Shown one piece after another: positions 30,601-44,893 of a stretch of 64,000 nucleotides of DNA (its first letter is position 1; each line of letters starts with the position of its first letter). The translations under genes and the position numbers were made by a program. Below the pieces are notes generated by a model. That model did not search any database. It worked only from the letters and a program-made list of their open reading frames with translations, and had not been told where the DNA came from. Origin of the DNA: Prosopocoilus inquinatus (taxonomy: Eukaryota > Arthropoda > Insecta > Coleoptera > Lucanidae); NCBI GenBank assembly GCA_036172665.1, contig CM069871.1, forward strand, positions 62,680,713-62,744,712, read 5' to 3'.

Positions 30601-32843
30601 TTCGCTTTGGAAAAATTGCTGTTTGTGGGGGAATTAAACGTTTCCCTCTCAGGGGAATGACGTTCTCCACTGGTCATCCAACGGAGGAAACAGCATCGTT
30701 CCATCTCTCTCCGTCTCTGAGTAATCGCGATTTTTCTGAAAGAAATTGGCGGAGGCGCCGGGTATGAATTTAAACAAGCATTATCTCCGGAACGGTTGGA
30801 GTTAGGAAGATGCGGTTTTCACTGCTGCGTAGCATTCGGCCAGCTGCATAATACAGATGCAGTTTCGACCTTCACACTCGATTGGAAAAGAAGTTTTCGC
30901 TTTGGAAAAATTGCTGTTTGTGGGGGAATTAAACGTTTCCCTCTCAGGGGAATGACGTTCTCCACTGGTCATCCAACGGAGAAAACAGCATCGTTCCATC
31001 TCTCTCCGTCTCTGAGTAATAGCGATTTTTCTGAAAGAAATTGGCGGAGGCGCCGGGTATGAATTTAAACAAGCATTATCTCCGGAACGGTTGGAGTTAG
31101 GAAGACGCGGTTTTCACTGCTGCGTAGCATTCGGCCAGCTGCATAATACAGATGCAGTTTCGACCTTCACACTCGATTGGAAAAGAAGTTTTCGCTTTGG
31201 AAAAATTGCTGTTTGTGGGGGAATTAAACGTTTCCCTCTCAGGGGAATGACGTTCTCCACTGGTCATCCAACGGAGAAAACAGCATCGTTCTATCTCTCT
31301 CCGTCTCTGAGTAATAGCGATTTTTCTGAAAGAAATTGGCGGAGGCGCCGGGTATGAATTTAAACAAGCATTATCTCCGGAACGGTTGGAGTTAGGAAGA
31401 CGCGGTTTTCACTGCTGCGTAGCATTCGGCTAGCTGCATAATACAGATGCAGTTTCGACCTTCACACTCGATTGGAAAAGAAGTTTTCGCTTTGGAAAAA
31501 TTGCTGTTTGTGGGGGAATTAGACGTTTCCCTCTCAGGGGAATGACGTTCTCCACTGGTCATCCAGCGGAGAAAACAGCATCGTTCCATCTCTCTCCGTC
31601 TCTGAGTAATCGCGATTTTTCTGAAAAAAATTGGCGGAGGCGCCGGGTATGAAATTAAACAAGCAATATCTCCGGAACGGTTGGAGTTAGGAAGATGCGG
31701 TTTTCACTGCTGCGTAGCATTCGGCCAGCTGCATAATACAGATGCAGTTTCGACCTTCACACTCGATTGGAAAAGAAGTTTTCGCTTTGGAAAAATTGCT
31801 GTTTGTGGGGGAATTAAACGTTTCCCTCTCAGGGGAATGACGTTCTCCACTGGTCATCCAACGGAGGAAACAGCATCGTTCCATCTCTCTCCGTCTCTGA
31901 GTAATAGCGATTTTTCTGAAAGAAATTGGCGGAGGCGCCGGGTATGAATTTAAACAAGCATTATCTCCGGAACGGTTGGAGTTAGGAAGACGCGGTTTTC
32001 ACTGCTGCGTAGCATTCGGCCAGCTGCATAATACAGATGCAGTTTCGACCTTCACACTCGATTGGAAAAGAAGTTTTCGCTTTGGAAAAATTGCTGTTTG
32101 TGGGGGAATTAAACGTTTCCCTCTCAGGGGAATGACGTTCTCCACTGGTCATCCAACGGAGAAAACAGCATCGTTCCATCTCTCTCCGTCTCTGAGTAAT
32201 CGCGATTTTTCTGAAAAAAATTGGCGGAGGCGCCGGGTATGAAATTAAACAAGCAATATCTCCGGAACGGTTGGAGTTAGGAAGATGCGGTTTTCACTGC
32301 TGCGTAGCATTCGGCCAGCTGCATAATACAGATGCAGTTTCGACCTTCACACTCGATTGGAAAAGAAGTTTTCGCTTTGGAAAAATTGCTGTTTGTGGGG
32401 GAATTAAACGTTTCCCTCTCAGGGGAATGACGTTCTCCACTGGTCATCCAACGGAGGAAACAGCATCGTTCCATCTCTCTCCGTCTCTGAGTAATAGCGA
32501 TTTTTCTGAAAGAAATTGGCGGAGGCGCCGGGTATGAATTTAAACAAGCATTATCTCCGGAACGGTTGGAGTTAGGAAGACGCGGTTTTCACTGCTGCGT
32601 AGCATTCGGCCAGCTGCATAATACAGATGCAGTTTCGACCTTCACACTCGATTGGAAAAGAAGTTTTCGCTTTGGAAAAATTGCTGTTTGTGGGGGAATT
32701 AAACGTTTCCCTCTCAGGGGAATGACGTTCTCCACTGGTCATCCAACGGAGAAAACAGCATCGTTCTATCTCTCTCTGTCTATGAATAATCGCGATTTTA
32801 CTGAAAGAAATTGGCGGAGGCGCCGGGTATGAATTTAAACAAG
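24648..32843 (+). repeat. Monomer block 9 (tail plus 27 monomers, 24897-32566)
   Basis: Longest composite-free run of the window. Its first ten monomers copy 15310-17965 at offset 9,587 with a few substitutions. The monomer at 27552 is 294 bp, with a one-base loss in CTCAGGGAATG and GGCGAAGGG at its end. GCATGATACGG variants occur near 28780 and 29665. 29026-29616 copies 18850-19440 (offset 10,176), and 31091-31681 copies 19735-20325 (offset 11,356). Confidence 0.93.
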
Positions 32844-33127
32844 ATATTGCTTGTTTAAATTTTTGCACGAACACTCGCATGAGCACTCGCACGAACATTC
32901 GCACGAGCACTCGCACGAGCACTCTTACGAGCATTCGCACGAGAACTCGCACGAGCACTCACACGAACATTCGCACGAGCACTTGCACGAACATTCTCAC
33001 GAGCACTTGCACGAACACCCGCGCGAGCACTCGCACGAGCACTCGCATGAGCACTCGCACGAGCAATCGCATGAACATTCGCACGAGCACTCGCACGAGC
33101 ACGAGCACTGGCACAAACATTCGCACG
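32844..33127 (+). repeat. Composite insert 9 (516-bp class, CCCGCGCGAG variant)
   Basis: 284-bp insert of the same type as insert 7. The tail has the CTCTTC form and is followed by CAGGAGAATG and CATCCAGCGG. Confidence 0.92.
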
Positions 33128-35129
33128 AGCTGCATAATACAGATGCAGTTTCGCTCTTCACACTCGATAGGAAAAGAAGTTTTCGCTTTGGAAAAATTGC
33201 TGTTTGTGGGGGAATTAAACGTTTCCCTCTCAGGAGAATGACGTTCTCCACTGGTCATCCAGCGGAGAAAACAGCATCGTTCCATCTCTCTCCGTCTCTG
33301 AGTAATCGCGATTTTTCTGAAAAAAATTGGCGGAGGCGCCGGGTATGAAATTAAACAAGCAATATCTCCGGAACGGTTGGAGTTAGGAAGATGCGGTTTT
33401 CACTGCTGCGTAGCATTCGGCCAGCTGCATAATACAGATGCAGTTTCGACCTTCACACTCGATTGGAAAAGAAGTTTTCGCTTTGGAAAAATTGCTGTTT
33501 GTGGGGGAATTAAACGTTTCCCTCTCAGGGGAATGACGTTCTCCACTGGTCATCCAACGGAGAAAACAGCATCGTTCCATCTCTCTCCGTCTCTGAGTAA
33601 TCGCGATTTTTCTGAAAAAAATTGGCGGAGGCGCCGGGTATGAATTTAAACAAGCAATATCTCCGGAACGGTTGGAGTTAGGAAGATGCGGTTTTCACTG
33701 CTGCGTAGCATTCGGCCAGCTGCATAATACAGATGCAGTTTCGACCTTCACACTCGATTGGAAAAGAAGTTTTCGCTTTGGAAAAATTGCTGTTTGTGGG
33801 GGAATTAAACGTTTCCCTCTCAGGGGAATGACGTTCTCCACTGGTCATCCAACGGAGGAAACAGCATCGTTCCATCTCTCTCCGTCTCTGAGTAATCGCG
33901 ATTTTTCTGAAAAAAATTGGCGGAGGCGCCGGGTATGAAATTAAACAAGCAATATCTCCGGAACGGTTGGAGTTAGGAAGATGCGGTTTTCACTGCTGCG
34001 TAGCATTCGGCCAGCTGCATAATACAGATGCAGTTTCGACCTTCACACTCGATTGGAAAAGAAGTTTTCGCTTTGGAAAAATTGCTGTTTGTGGGGGAAT
34101 TAAACGTTTCCCTCTCAGGGGAATGACGTTCTCCACTGGTCATCCAACGGAGGAAACAGCATCGTTCCATCTCTCTCCGTCTCTGAGTAATAGCGATTTT
34201 TCTGAAAGAAATTGGCGGAGGCGCCGGGTATGAATTTAAACAAGCATTATCTCCGGAACGGTTGGAGTTAGGAAGACGCGGTTTTCACTGCTGCGTAGCA
34301 TTCGGCCAGCTGCATAATACAGATGCAGTTTCGACCTTCACACTCGATTGGAAAAGAAGTTTTCGCTTTGGAAAAATTGCTGTTTGTGGGGGAATTAAAC
34401 GTTTCCCTCTCAGGGGAATGACGTTCTCCACTGGTCATCCAACGGAGGAAACAGCATCCTTCCATCTCTCTAAGTCTCTGAGTAATAGCGATTTTTCTGA
34501 AAGAAATTGGCGGAGGCGCCGGGTATGAAATTAAACAAGCAATATCTCCGGAACGGTTGGAGTTAGGAAGATGCGGTTTTCACTGCTGCGTAGCATTCGG
34601 CCAGCTGCATGATACGGATGCAGTTTCGACCTTCACACTCGATTGGAAAAGAAGTTTTCGCTTTGGAAAAATTGCTGTTTGTGGGGGAATTAAACGTTTC
34701 CCTCTCAGGGGAATGACGTTCTCCACTGGTCATCCAACGGAGGAAACAGCATCGTTCCATCTCTCTCCGTCTCTGAGTAATCGCGATTTTTCTGAAAGAA
34801 ATTGGCGGAGGCGCCGGGTATGAATTTAAACAAGCATTATCTCCGGAACGGTTGGAGTTAGGAAGATGCGGTTTTCACTGCTGCGTAGCATTCGGCCAGC
34901 TGCATAATACAGATGCAGTTTCGACCTTCACACTCGATAGGAAAAGAAGTTTTCGCTTTGGATAATTTGCTGTTTGTGGGGGAATTAAACGTTTCCCTCT
35001 CAGGAGAATGACGTTCTCCACTGGTCATCTAACGGAGAAAACAGCATCGTTCTATCTCTCTCTGTCTATGAATAATCGCGATTTTACTGAAAGAAATTGG
35101 CGGAGGCGCCGGGTATGAATTTAAACAAG
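33128..35129 (+). repeat. Monomer block 10 (tail plus six monomers, 33377-34852)
   Basis: It includes GCATCCTTCC...CTAAGTC (about 34454) and GCATGATACGG (about 34607) variants. The last monomer has GGATAATTTGC, an alteration not seen elsewhere. Confidence 0.92.
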
Positions 35130-35413
35130 ATATTGCTTGTTTAAATTTTTGCACGAACACTCGCATGAGCACTCGCACGAACATTCGCACGAGCACTCGC
35201 ACGAGCACTCTTACGAGCATTCGCACGAGAACTCGCACGAGCACTCACACGAACATTCGCACGAGCACTTGCACGAACATTCTCACGAGCACTTGCACGA
35301 ACACCCGCACGAGCACTCGCACGACCACTCGCATGAGCACTCGCACGAGCAATCGCATGAACATTCGCACGAGCACTCGCACGAGCACGAGCACTGGCAC
35401 AAACATTCGCACG
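35130..35413 (+). repeat. Composite insert 10 (516-bp class, CGACCACTC variant)
   Basis: 284-bp insert with a private CACGACCACTCG (about 35330). The tail is GCATAATATAGATGCATTTTCGC, written here in two parts: GCATAATATAG and ATGCATTTTCGC. This form is shared only with the insert at 44894. Confidence 0.92.
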
Positions 35414-38006
35414 AGCTGCATAATATAGATGCATTTTCGCTCTTCACACTCGATAGGAAAAGAAGTTTTCGCTTTGGATAAATTGCTGTTTGTGGGGGAA
35501 TTAAACGTTTCCCTCTCAGGGGAATGACGTTTTTCCACTGGTCATCCAGCGGAGAAAACAGCATCGTTCCATCTCTCTCCGTCTCTGAGTTATCCCGATT
35601 TTTCTGAAGGAAATTGGCGGAGGCGCCGGGTATGAATTTAAACAAGCATTATCTCCGGAACGGTTGGAGTTAGGAAGATGTGGTTTTCACTGCTGCGTGT
35701 CATTCGACCAGCTGCATAATACAGATGCAGTTTCGACCTTCACACTCGATTGGAAAAGAAGTTCTCGCTTTGGAAAAATTGCTGTTTGTGGGGGAATTAA
35801 ACGTTTCCCTCTCAGGAGAATGACGTTCTCCACTGGTCATCCAACGGAGAAAACAGCATCGTTTCATCTCTCTCCGTCTCTGAGTAATCGCGATTTTTCT
35901 GAAAGAAATTGGCGGAGGCGCCGGGTATGAATTTAAACAAGCATTATCTCCGGAACGGTTGGAGTTAGGAAGATGCGGTTTTCACTGCTGCGTAGCATTC
36001 GGCCAGCTGCATAATACAGATGCAGTTTCGACCTTCACACTCGATTGGAAAAGAAGTTTTCGCTTTGGAAAAATTGCTGTTTGTGGGGGAATTAAGCGTT
36101 TCCCTCTCAGGGGAATGACGTTCTCCACTGGTCATCCAACGGAGAAAACAGCATCGTTCCATCTCTCTCCGTCTCTGAGTAATCGCGATTTTTCTGAAAG
36201 AAATTGGCGGAGGCGCCGGGTATGAATTTAAACAAGCATTATCTCCGGAACGGTTGGAGTTAGGAAGATGCGGTTTTCACTGCTACGTAGCATTCGGCCA
36301 GCTGCATAATACAGATGCAGTTTCGACCTTCACACTCGATTGGAAAAGAAGTTTTCGCTTTGGAAAAATTGCTGTTTGTGGGGGAATTAAACGTTTCCCT
36401 CCCAGGGGAATGACGTTCTCCACTGGTCATCCAACGGAGGAAACAGCATCGTTCCATCTCTCTCCGTCTCTGAGTAATCGCGATTTTTCTGAAAAAAATT
36501 GGCGGAGGCGCCGGGTATGAAATTAAACAAGCAATATCTCCGGAACGGTTGGAGTTAGGAAGATGCGGTTTTCACTGCTGCGTAGCATTCGGCCAGCTGC
36601 ATAATACAGATGCAGTTTCGACCTTCACACTCGATTGGAAAAGAAGTTTTCGCTTTGGAAAAATTGCTGTTTGTGGGGGAATTAAACGTTTCCCTCTCAG
36701 GGGAATGACTTTCTCCACTGGTCATCCAACGGAGGAAACAGCATCGTTCCATCTCTCTCCGTCTCTGAGTAATCGCGATTTTTCTGAAAGAAATTGGCGG
36801 AGGCGCCGGGTATGAATTTAAACAAGCATTATCTCCGGAACGGTTGGAGTTAGGAAGATGCGGTTTTCACTGCTGCGTAGCATTCGGCCAGCTGCATAAT
36901 ACAGATGCAGTTTCGACCTTCACACTCGATAGGAAAAGAAGTTTTCGCTTTGGATAAATTGCTGTTTGTGGGGGAATTAAACGTTTCCCTCTCAGGGGAA
37001 TGACGTTCTCCACTGGTCATCCAACGGAGGAAACAGCATCGTTCCATCTCTCTCCGTCTCTGAGTAATAGCGATTTTTCTGAAAGAAATTGGCGGAGGCG
37101 CCGGGTATGAATTTAAACAAGCATTATCTCCGGAACGGTTGGAGTTAGGAAGATGCGGTTTTCACTGCTGCGTAGCATTCGGCCAGCTGCATAATACAGA
37201 TGCAGTTTCGACCTTCACACTCGATTGGAAAAGAAGTTTTCGCTTTGGAAAAATTGCTGTTTGTGGGGGAATTAAACGTTTCCCTCTCAGGGGAATGACG
37301 TTCTCCACTGGTCATCCAACGGAGGAAACAGCATCGTTCCATCTCTCTCCGTCTCTGAGTAATCGCGATTTTTCTGAAAAAAATTGGCGGAGGCGCCGGG
37401 TATGAAATTAAACAAGCAATTTCTCCGGAACGGTTGGAGTTAGGAAGATGCGGTTTTCACTGCTGCGTAGCATTCGGCCAGCTGCATAATACAGATGCAG
37501 TTTCGACCTTCACACTCGATTGGAAAAGAAGTTTTCGCTTTGGAAAAATTGCTGTTTGTGGGGGAATTAAACGTTTCCCTCTCAGGGGAATGACGTTCTC
37601 CACTGGTCATCCAACGGAGGAAACAGCATCGTTCTATCTCTCTCCGTCTATGAGTAATAGCGATTTTTCTGGAAGAAATTGGCGGAGGCGCCGGGTATGA
37701 ATTTAAACAAGCATTATCTCCGGAACGGTTGGAGTTAGGAAGACGCGGTTTTCACTGCTGCGTAGCATTCGGCCAGCTGCATAATACAGATGCAGTTTCG
37801 ACCTTCACACTCGATAGGAAAAGAAGTTTTCGCTTTGGATAAATTGCTGTTTGTGGGGGAATTAAACGTTTCCCTCTCAGGAGAATGACGTTCTCCACTG
37901 GTCATCCAACGGAGAAAACAGCATCGTTCTATCTCTCTCTGTCTATGAATAATCGCGATTTTACTGAAAGAAATTGGCGGAGGCGCCGGGTATGAATTTA
38001 AACAAG
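35414..38006 (+). repeat. Monomer block 11 (tail plus eight monomers, 35664-37729)
   Basis: It opens with a one-base-longer tail (GACGTTTTTCCACTGG, GAGTTATCCCG, GAAGGAAATTGG), a divergent subtype that recurs at 41.5, 42.7 and 47.6 kb. The monomer at 35664 has TGTGGTTTTC and GTGTCATTCGACC. GGATAAATTG occurs at 36952 and 37837. Confidence 0.92.
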
Positions 38007-38170
38007 ATATTGCTTGTTTAAATTTTTGCACGAACACTCGCATGAGCACTCGCACGAACACCCGCGCGAGCACTCGCACGAGCACTCGCATGAGCACTCG
38101 CACGAGCAATCGCATGAACATTCGCACGAGCACTCGCACGAGCACGAGCACTGGCACAAACATTCGCACG
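38007..38170 (+). repeat. Composite insert 11 (396-bp class, shortest)
   Basis: 164-bp insert, ten 12-mers shorter than the long class. The internal part from the early AACATT copy to the CACCCGCGCG copy is missing, consistent with slippage or unequal exchange within the minisatellite. Confidence 0.92.
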
Positions 38171-41100
38171 AGCTGCATAATACAGATGCAGTTTCGCTCT
38201 TCACACTCGATAGGAAAAGAAGTTTTCGCTTTGGAAAAATTGCTGTTTGTGGGGGAATTAAACGTTTCCCTCTCAGGGGAATGACGTTCTCCACTGGTCA
38301 TCCAACGGAGGAAACAGCATCGTTCCATCTCTCTCCGTCTCTGAGTAATCGCGATTTTTCTGAAAGAAATTGGCGGAGGCGCCGGGTATGAATTTAAACA
38401 AGCATTATCTCCGGAACGGTTGGAGTTAGGAAGATGCGGTTTTCACTGCTGCGTAGCATTCGGCCAGCTGCATAATACAGATGCAGTTTCGACCTTCACA
38501 CTCGATTGGAAAAGAAGTTTTCGCTTTGGAAAAATTGCTGTTTGTGGGGGAATTAAACGTTTCCCTCTCAGGGGAATGACGTTCTCCACTGGTCATCCAA
38601 CGGAGGAAACAGCATCGTTCCATCTCTCTCCGTCTCTGAGTAATAGCGATTTTTCTGAAAGAAATTGGCGGAGGCGCCGGGTATGAATTTAAACAAGCAT
38701 TATCTCCGGAACGGTTGGAGTTAGGAAGACGCGGTTTTCACTGCTGCGTAGCATTCGGCCAGCTGCATAATACAGATGCAGTTTCGACCTTCACACTCGA
38801 TTGGAAAAGAAGTTTTCGCTTTGGAAAAATTGCTGTTTGTGGGGGAATTAAACGTTTCCCTCTCAGGGGAATGACGTTCTCCACTGGTCATCCAACGGAG
38901 AAAACAGCATCGTTCCATCTCTCTCCGTCTCTGAGTAATCGCGATTTTTCTGAAAAAAATTGGCGGAGGCGCCGGGTATGAAATTATACAAGCAATATCT
39001 CCGGAACGGTTGGAGTTAGGAAGATGCGGTTTTCACTGCTGCGTAGCATTCGGCCAGCTGCATAATACAGATGCAGTTTCGACCTTCACACTCGATTGGA
39101 AAAGAAGTTTTCGCTTTGGAAAAATTGCTGTTTGTGGGGGAATTAAACGTTTCCCTCTCAGGGGAATGACGTTCTCCACTGGTCATCCAACGGAGGAAAC
39201 AGCATCGTTCCATCTCTCTCCGTCTCTGAGTAATAGCGATTTTTCTGAAAGAAATTGGCGGAGGCGCCGGGTATGAATTTAAACAAGCATTATCTCCGGA
39301 ACGGTTGGAGTTAGGAAGACGCGGTTTTCACTGCTGCGTAGCATTCGGCCAGCTGCATAATACAGATGCAGTTTCGACCTTCACACTCGATTGGAAAAGA
39401 AGTTTTCGCTTTGGAAAAATTGCTGTTTGTGGGGGAATTAAACGTTTCCCTCTCAGGGGAATGACGTTCTCCACTGGTCATCCAACGGAGAAAACAGCAT
39501 CGTTCCATCTCTCTCCGTCTCTGAGTAATCGCGATTTTTCTGAAAAAAATTGGCGGAGGCGCCGGGTATGAAATTAAACAAGCAATATCTCCGGAACGGT
39601 TGGAGTTAGGAAGATGCGGTTTTCACTGCTGCGTAGCATTCGGCCAGCTGCATAATACAGATGCAGTTTCGACCTTCACACTCGATTGGAAAAGAAGTTT
39701 TCGCTTTGGAAAAATTGCTGTTTGTGGGGGAATTAAACGTTTCCCTCTCAGGGGAATGACGTTCTCCACTGGTCATCCAACGGAGGAAACAGCATCGTTC
39801 CATCTCTCTCCGTCTCTGAGTAATCGCGATTTTTCTGAAAAAAATTGGCGGAGGCGCCGGGTATGAAATTAAACAAGCAATATCTCCGGAACGGTTGGAG
39901 TTAGGAAGATGCGGTTTTCACTGCTGCGTAGCATTCGGCCAGCTGCATAATACAGATGCAGTTTCGACCTTCACACTCGATTGGAAAAGAAGTTTTCGCT
40001 TTGGAAAAATTGCTGTTTGTGGGGGAATTAAACGTTTCCCTCTCAGGGGAATGACGTTCTCCACTGGTCATCCAACGGAGGAAACAGCATCGTTCCATCT
40101 CTCTCCGTCTCTGAGTAATAGCGATTTTTCTGAAAGAAATTGGCGGAGGCGCCGGGTATGAATTTAAACAAGCATTATCTCCGGAACGGTTGGAGTTAGG
40201 AAGACGCGGTTTTCACTGCTGCGTAGCATTCGGCCAGCTGCATAATACAGATGCAGTTTCGACCTTCACACTCGATTGGAAAAGAAGTTTTCGCTTTGGA
40301 AAAATTGCTGTTTGTGGGGGAATTAAACGTTTCCCTCTCAGGGAATGACGTTCTCCACTGGTCATCCAACGGAGAAAACAGCATCGTTCCATCTCTCTCC
40401 GTCTCTGAGTAATCGCGATTTTTCTGAAAAAAATTGGCGGAGGCGCCGGGTATGAAATTAAACAAGCAATATCTCCGGAACGGTTGGAGTTAGGAAGATG
40501 CGGTTTTCACTGCTGCGTAGCATTCGGCCAGCTGCATAATACAGATGCAGTTTCGACCTTCACACTCGATTGGAAAAGAAGTTTTCGCTTTGGAAAAATT
40601 GCTGTTTGTGGGGGAATTAAACGTTTCCCTCTCAGGGGAATGACGTTCTCCACTGGTCATCCAACGGAGGAAACAGCATCGTTCCATCTCTCTCCGTCTC
40701 TGAGTAATCGCGATTTTTCTGAAAAAAATTGGCGGAGGCGCCGGGTATGAAATTAAACAAGCAATATCTCCGGAACGGTTGGAGTTAGGAAGATGCGGTT
40801 TTCACTGCTGCGTAGCATTCGGCCAGCTGCATGATACGGATGCAGTTTCGACCTTCACACTCGATTGGAAAAGAAGTTTTCGCTTTGGAAAAATTGCTGT
40901 TTGTGGGGGAATTAAACGTTTCCCTCTCAGGGGAATGACGTTCTCCACTGGTCATCCAACGGAGAAAACAGCATCGTTCCATCTCTCTCCGTCTCTGAGT
41001 AATCGCGATTTTTCTGAAAAAAATTGGCGGAGGCGCCGGGTATGAAATTAAATAAGCAATATCTCCGGAACGGTTGGAGTTAGGAAGATGCGGTTTTCAC

Positions 41101-44100
41101 TGCTGCGTAGCATTCGGCCAGCTGCATAATACAGATACAGTTTCGACCTTCACACTCGATTGGAAAAGAAGTTTTCGCTTTGGAAAAATTGCTGTTTGTG
41201 GGGGAATTAAACGTTTCCCTCTCAGGGGAATGACGTTCTCCACTGGTCATCCAACGGAGAAAACAGCATCGTTTCATCTCTCTCCGTCTCTGAGTAATCG
41301 CGATTTTTCTGAAAAAAATTGGCGGAGGCGCCGGGTATGAATTTAAACAAGCAATATCTCCGGAACGGTTGGAGTTAGGAAGATGCGGTTTTCACTGCTG
41401 CGTAGCATTCGGCCAGCTGCATAATACAGATGCAGTTTCGACCTTCACACTCGATTGGAAAAGAAGTTTTCGCTTTGGAAAAATTGCTGTTTGTGGAGGA
41501 ATTAAACGTTTCCCTCTCAGGAGAATGACGTTTTTCCACTGGTCATCCAGCGGAGAAAACAGCATCGTTCCATCTCTCTCCGTCTCTGAGTTATCCCGAT
41601 TTTTCTGAAGGAAATTGGCGGAGGCGCCGGGTATGAATTTAAACAAGCATTATCTCCGGAACGGTTGGAGTTAGGAAGATGCGGTTTTCACTGCTGCATA
41701 GCATTCGGCCAGCTGCATAATACAGATGTAGTTTCGACCTTCACACTCGATTGGAAAAGAAGTTCTCGCTTTGGAAAAATTGCTGTTTGTGGGGGAATTA
41801 AACGTTTCCCTCTCAGGGGAATGACGTTCTCCACTGGTCATCCAACGGAGGAAACAGCATCGTTCCATCTCTCTCCGTCTCTGAGTAATCGCGATTTTTC
41901 TGAAAAAAATTGGCGGAGGCGCCGGGTATGAATTTAAACAAGCAATATCTCCGGAACGGTTGGAGTTAGGAAGATGCGGTTTTCACTGCTGCGTAGCATT
42001 CGGCCAGCTGCATAATACAGATGCAGTTTCGACCTTCACACTCGATTGGAAAAGAAGTTTTCGCTTTGGAAAAATTGCTGTTTGTGGGGGAATTAAACGT
42101 TTCCCTCTCAGGGGAATGACGTTCTCCACTGGTCATCCAACGGAGGAAACAGCATCGTTCCATCTCTCTCCGTCTCTGAGTAATCGCGATTTTTCTGAAA
42201 AAAATTGGCGGAGGCGCCGGGTATGAAATTAAACAAGCAATATCTCCGGAACGGTTGGAGTTAGGAAGATGCGGTTTTCACTGCTGCGTAGCATTCGGCC
42301 AGCTGCATAATACAGATGCAGTTTCGACCTTCACACTCGATTGGAAAAGAAGTTTTCGCTTTGGAAAAATTGCTGTTTGTGGGGGAATTAAACGTTTCCC
42401 TCTCAGGGGAATGACGTTCTCCACTGGTCATCCAACGGAGGAAACAGCATCGTTCCATCTCTCTCCGTCTCTGAGTAATCGCGATTTTTCTGAAAAAAAT
42501 TGGCGGAGGCGCCGGGTATGAATTTAAACAAGCATTATCTCCGGAACGGTTGGAGTTAGGAAGATGTGGTTTTCACTGCTGCGTAGCATTCGGCCAGCTG
42601 CATAATACACATGCAGTTTCGACCTTCACACTCGATTGGAAAAGAAGTTTTCGCTTTGGAAAAATTGCTGTTTGTGGAGGAATTAAACGTTTCCCTCTCA
42701 TTAGAATGACGTTTTTCCACTGGTCATCCAGCGGAGAAAACAGCATCGTTCCATCTCTCTCCGTCTCTGAGTTATCCCGATTTTTCTGAAGGAAATTGGC
42801 GGAGGCGCCGGGTATGAATTTAAACAAGCATTATCTCCGGAACGGTTGGAGTTAGGAAGATGTGGTTTTCACTGCTGCGTGTCATTCGACCAGCTGCATA
42901 ATACAGATGCAGTTTCGACCTTCACACTCGATTGGAAAAGAAGTTCTCGCTTTGGAAAAATTGCTGTTTGTGGGGGAATTAAACGTTTCCCTCTCAGGGG
43001 AATGACGTTCTCCACTGGTCATCCAACGGAGAAAACAGCATCGTTCCATCTCTCTCCGTCTCTGAGTAATAGCGATTTTTCTGAAAGAAATTGGCGGAGG
43101 CGCCGGGTATGAATTTAAACAAGCATTATCTCCGGAACGGTTGGAGTTAGGAAGATGCGGTTTTCACTGCTACGTAGCATTCGGCCAGCTGCATAATACA
43201 GATGCAGTTTCGACCTTCACACTCGATTGGAAAAGAAGTTTTCGCTTTGGAAAAATTGCTGTTTTTGGGGGAATTAAACGTTTCCCTCTCAGGGGAATGA
43301 CGTTCTCCACTGGTCATCCAACGGAGGAAACAGCATCGTTCCATCTCTCTCCGTCTCTGAGTAATCGCGATTTTTCTGAAAAAAATTGGCGGAGGCGCCG
43401 GGTATGAAATTAAACAAGCAATATCTCCGGAACGGTTGGAGTTAGGAAGATGCGGTTTTCACTGCTGCGTAGCATTCGGCCAGCTGCATAATACAGATGC
43501 AGTTTCGACCTTCACACTCGATTGGAAAAGAAGTTTTCGCTTTGGAAAAATTGCTGTTTGTGGGGGAATTAAACGTTTCCCTCTCAGGGGAATGACGTTC
43601 TCCACTGGTCATCCAACGGAGGAAACAGCATCGTTCCATCTCTCTCCGTCTCTGAGTAATCGCGATTTTTCTGAAAAAAATTGGCGGAGGCGCCGGGTAT
43701 GAAATTAAACAAGCAATATCTCCGGAACGGTTGGAGTTAGGAAGATGCGGTTTTCACTGCTGCGTAGCATTCGGCCAGCTGCATAATACAGATGCAGTTT
43801 CGACCTTCACACTCGATTGGAAAAGAAGTTTTCGCTTTGGAAAAATTGCTGTTTGTGGGGGAATTAAGCGTTTCCCTCTCAGGGGAATGACGTTCTCCAC
43901 TGGTCATCCAACGGAGAAAACAGCATCGTTCCATCTCTCTCCGTCTCTGAGTAATAGCGATTTTTCTGAAAGAAATTGGCGGAGGCGCCGGGTATGAATT
44001 TAAACAAGCATTATCTCCGGAACGGTTGGAGTTAGGAAGATGCGGTTTTCACTGCTACGTAGCATTCGGCCAGCTGCATAATACAGATGCAGTTTCGACC

Positions 44101-44893
44101 TTCACACTCGATTGGAAAAGAAGTTTTCGCTTTGGAAAAATTGCTGTTTTTGGGGGAATTAAACGTTTCCCTCTCAGGGGAATGACGTTCTCCACTGGTC
44201 ATCCAACGGAGGAAACAGCATCGTTCCATCTCTCTCCGTCTCTGAGTAATCGCGATTTTTCTGAAAAAAATTGGCGGAGGCGCCGGGTATGAAATTAAAC
44301 AAGCAATATCTCCGGAACGGTTGGAGTTAGGAAGATGCGGTTTTCACTGCTGCGTAGCATTCGGCCAGCTGCATAATACAGATGCAGTTTCGACCTTCAC
44401 ACTCGATTGGAAAAGAAGTTTTCGCTTTGGAAAAATTGCTGTTTGTGGGGGAATTAAACGTTTCCCTCTCAGGGGAATGACGTTCTCCACTGGTCATCCA
44501 ACGGAGGAAACAGCATCGTTCCATCTCTCTCCGTCTCTGAGTAATCGCGATTTTTCTGAAAGAAATTGGCGGAGGCGCCGGGTATGAATTTAAACAAGCA
44601 TTATCTCCGGAACGGTTGGAGTTAGGAAGATGCGGTTTTCACTGCTGCGTAGCATTCGGCCAGCTGCATAATACAGATGCAGTTTCGACCTTCACACTCG
44701 ATAGGAAAAGAAGTTTTCGCTTTGGATAAATTGCTGTTTGTGGGGGAATTAAACGTTTCCCTCTCAGGAGAATGACGTTCTCCACTGGTCATCTAACGGA
44801 GAAAACAGCATCGTTCTATCTCTCTCTGTCTATGAATAATCGCGATTTTACTGAAAGAAATTGGCGGAGGCGCCGGGTATGAATTTAAACAAG
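38171..44893 (+). repeat. Monomer block 12 (tail plus 22 monomers, 38420-44616)
   Basis: It starts with alternating GATGCGG/GACGCGG dimers (38420-39600). One 294-bp monomer (40190) has CTCAGGGAATG. Two 296-bp monomers (41369 and 42550) carry GACGTTTTTCC and GAGTTATCCCG. The pair 43141 and 44026 shares CTGCTACGTAG and TGTTTTTGGGG, showing a local three-monomer duplication (offset 885). Confidence 0.92.
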
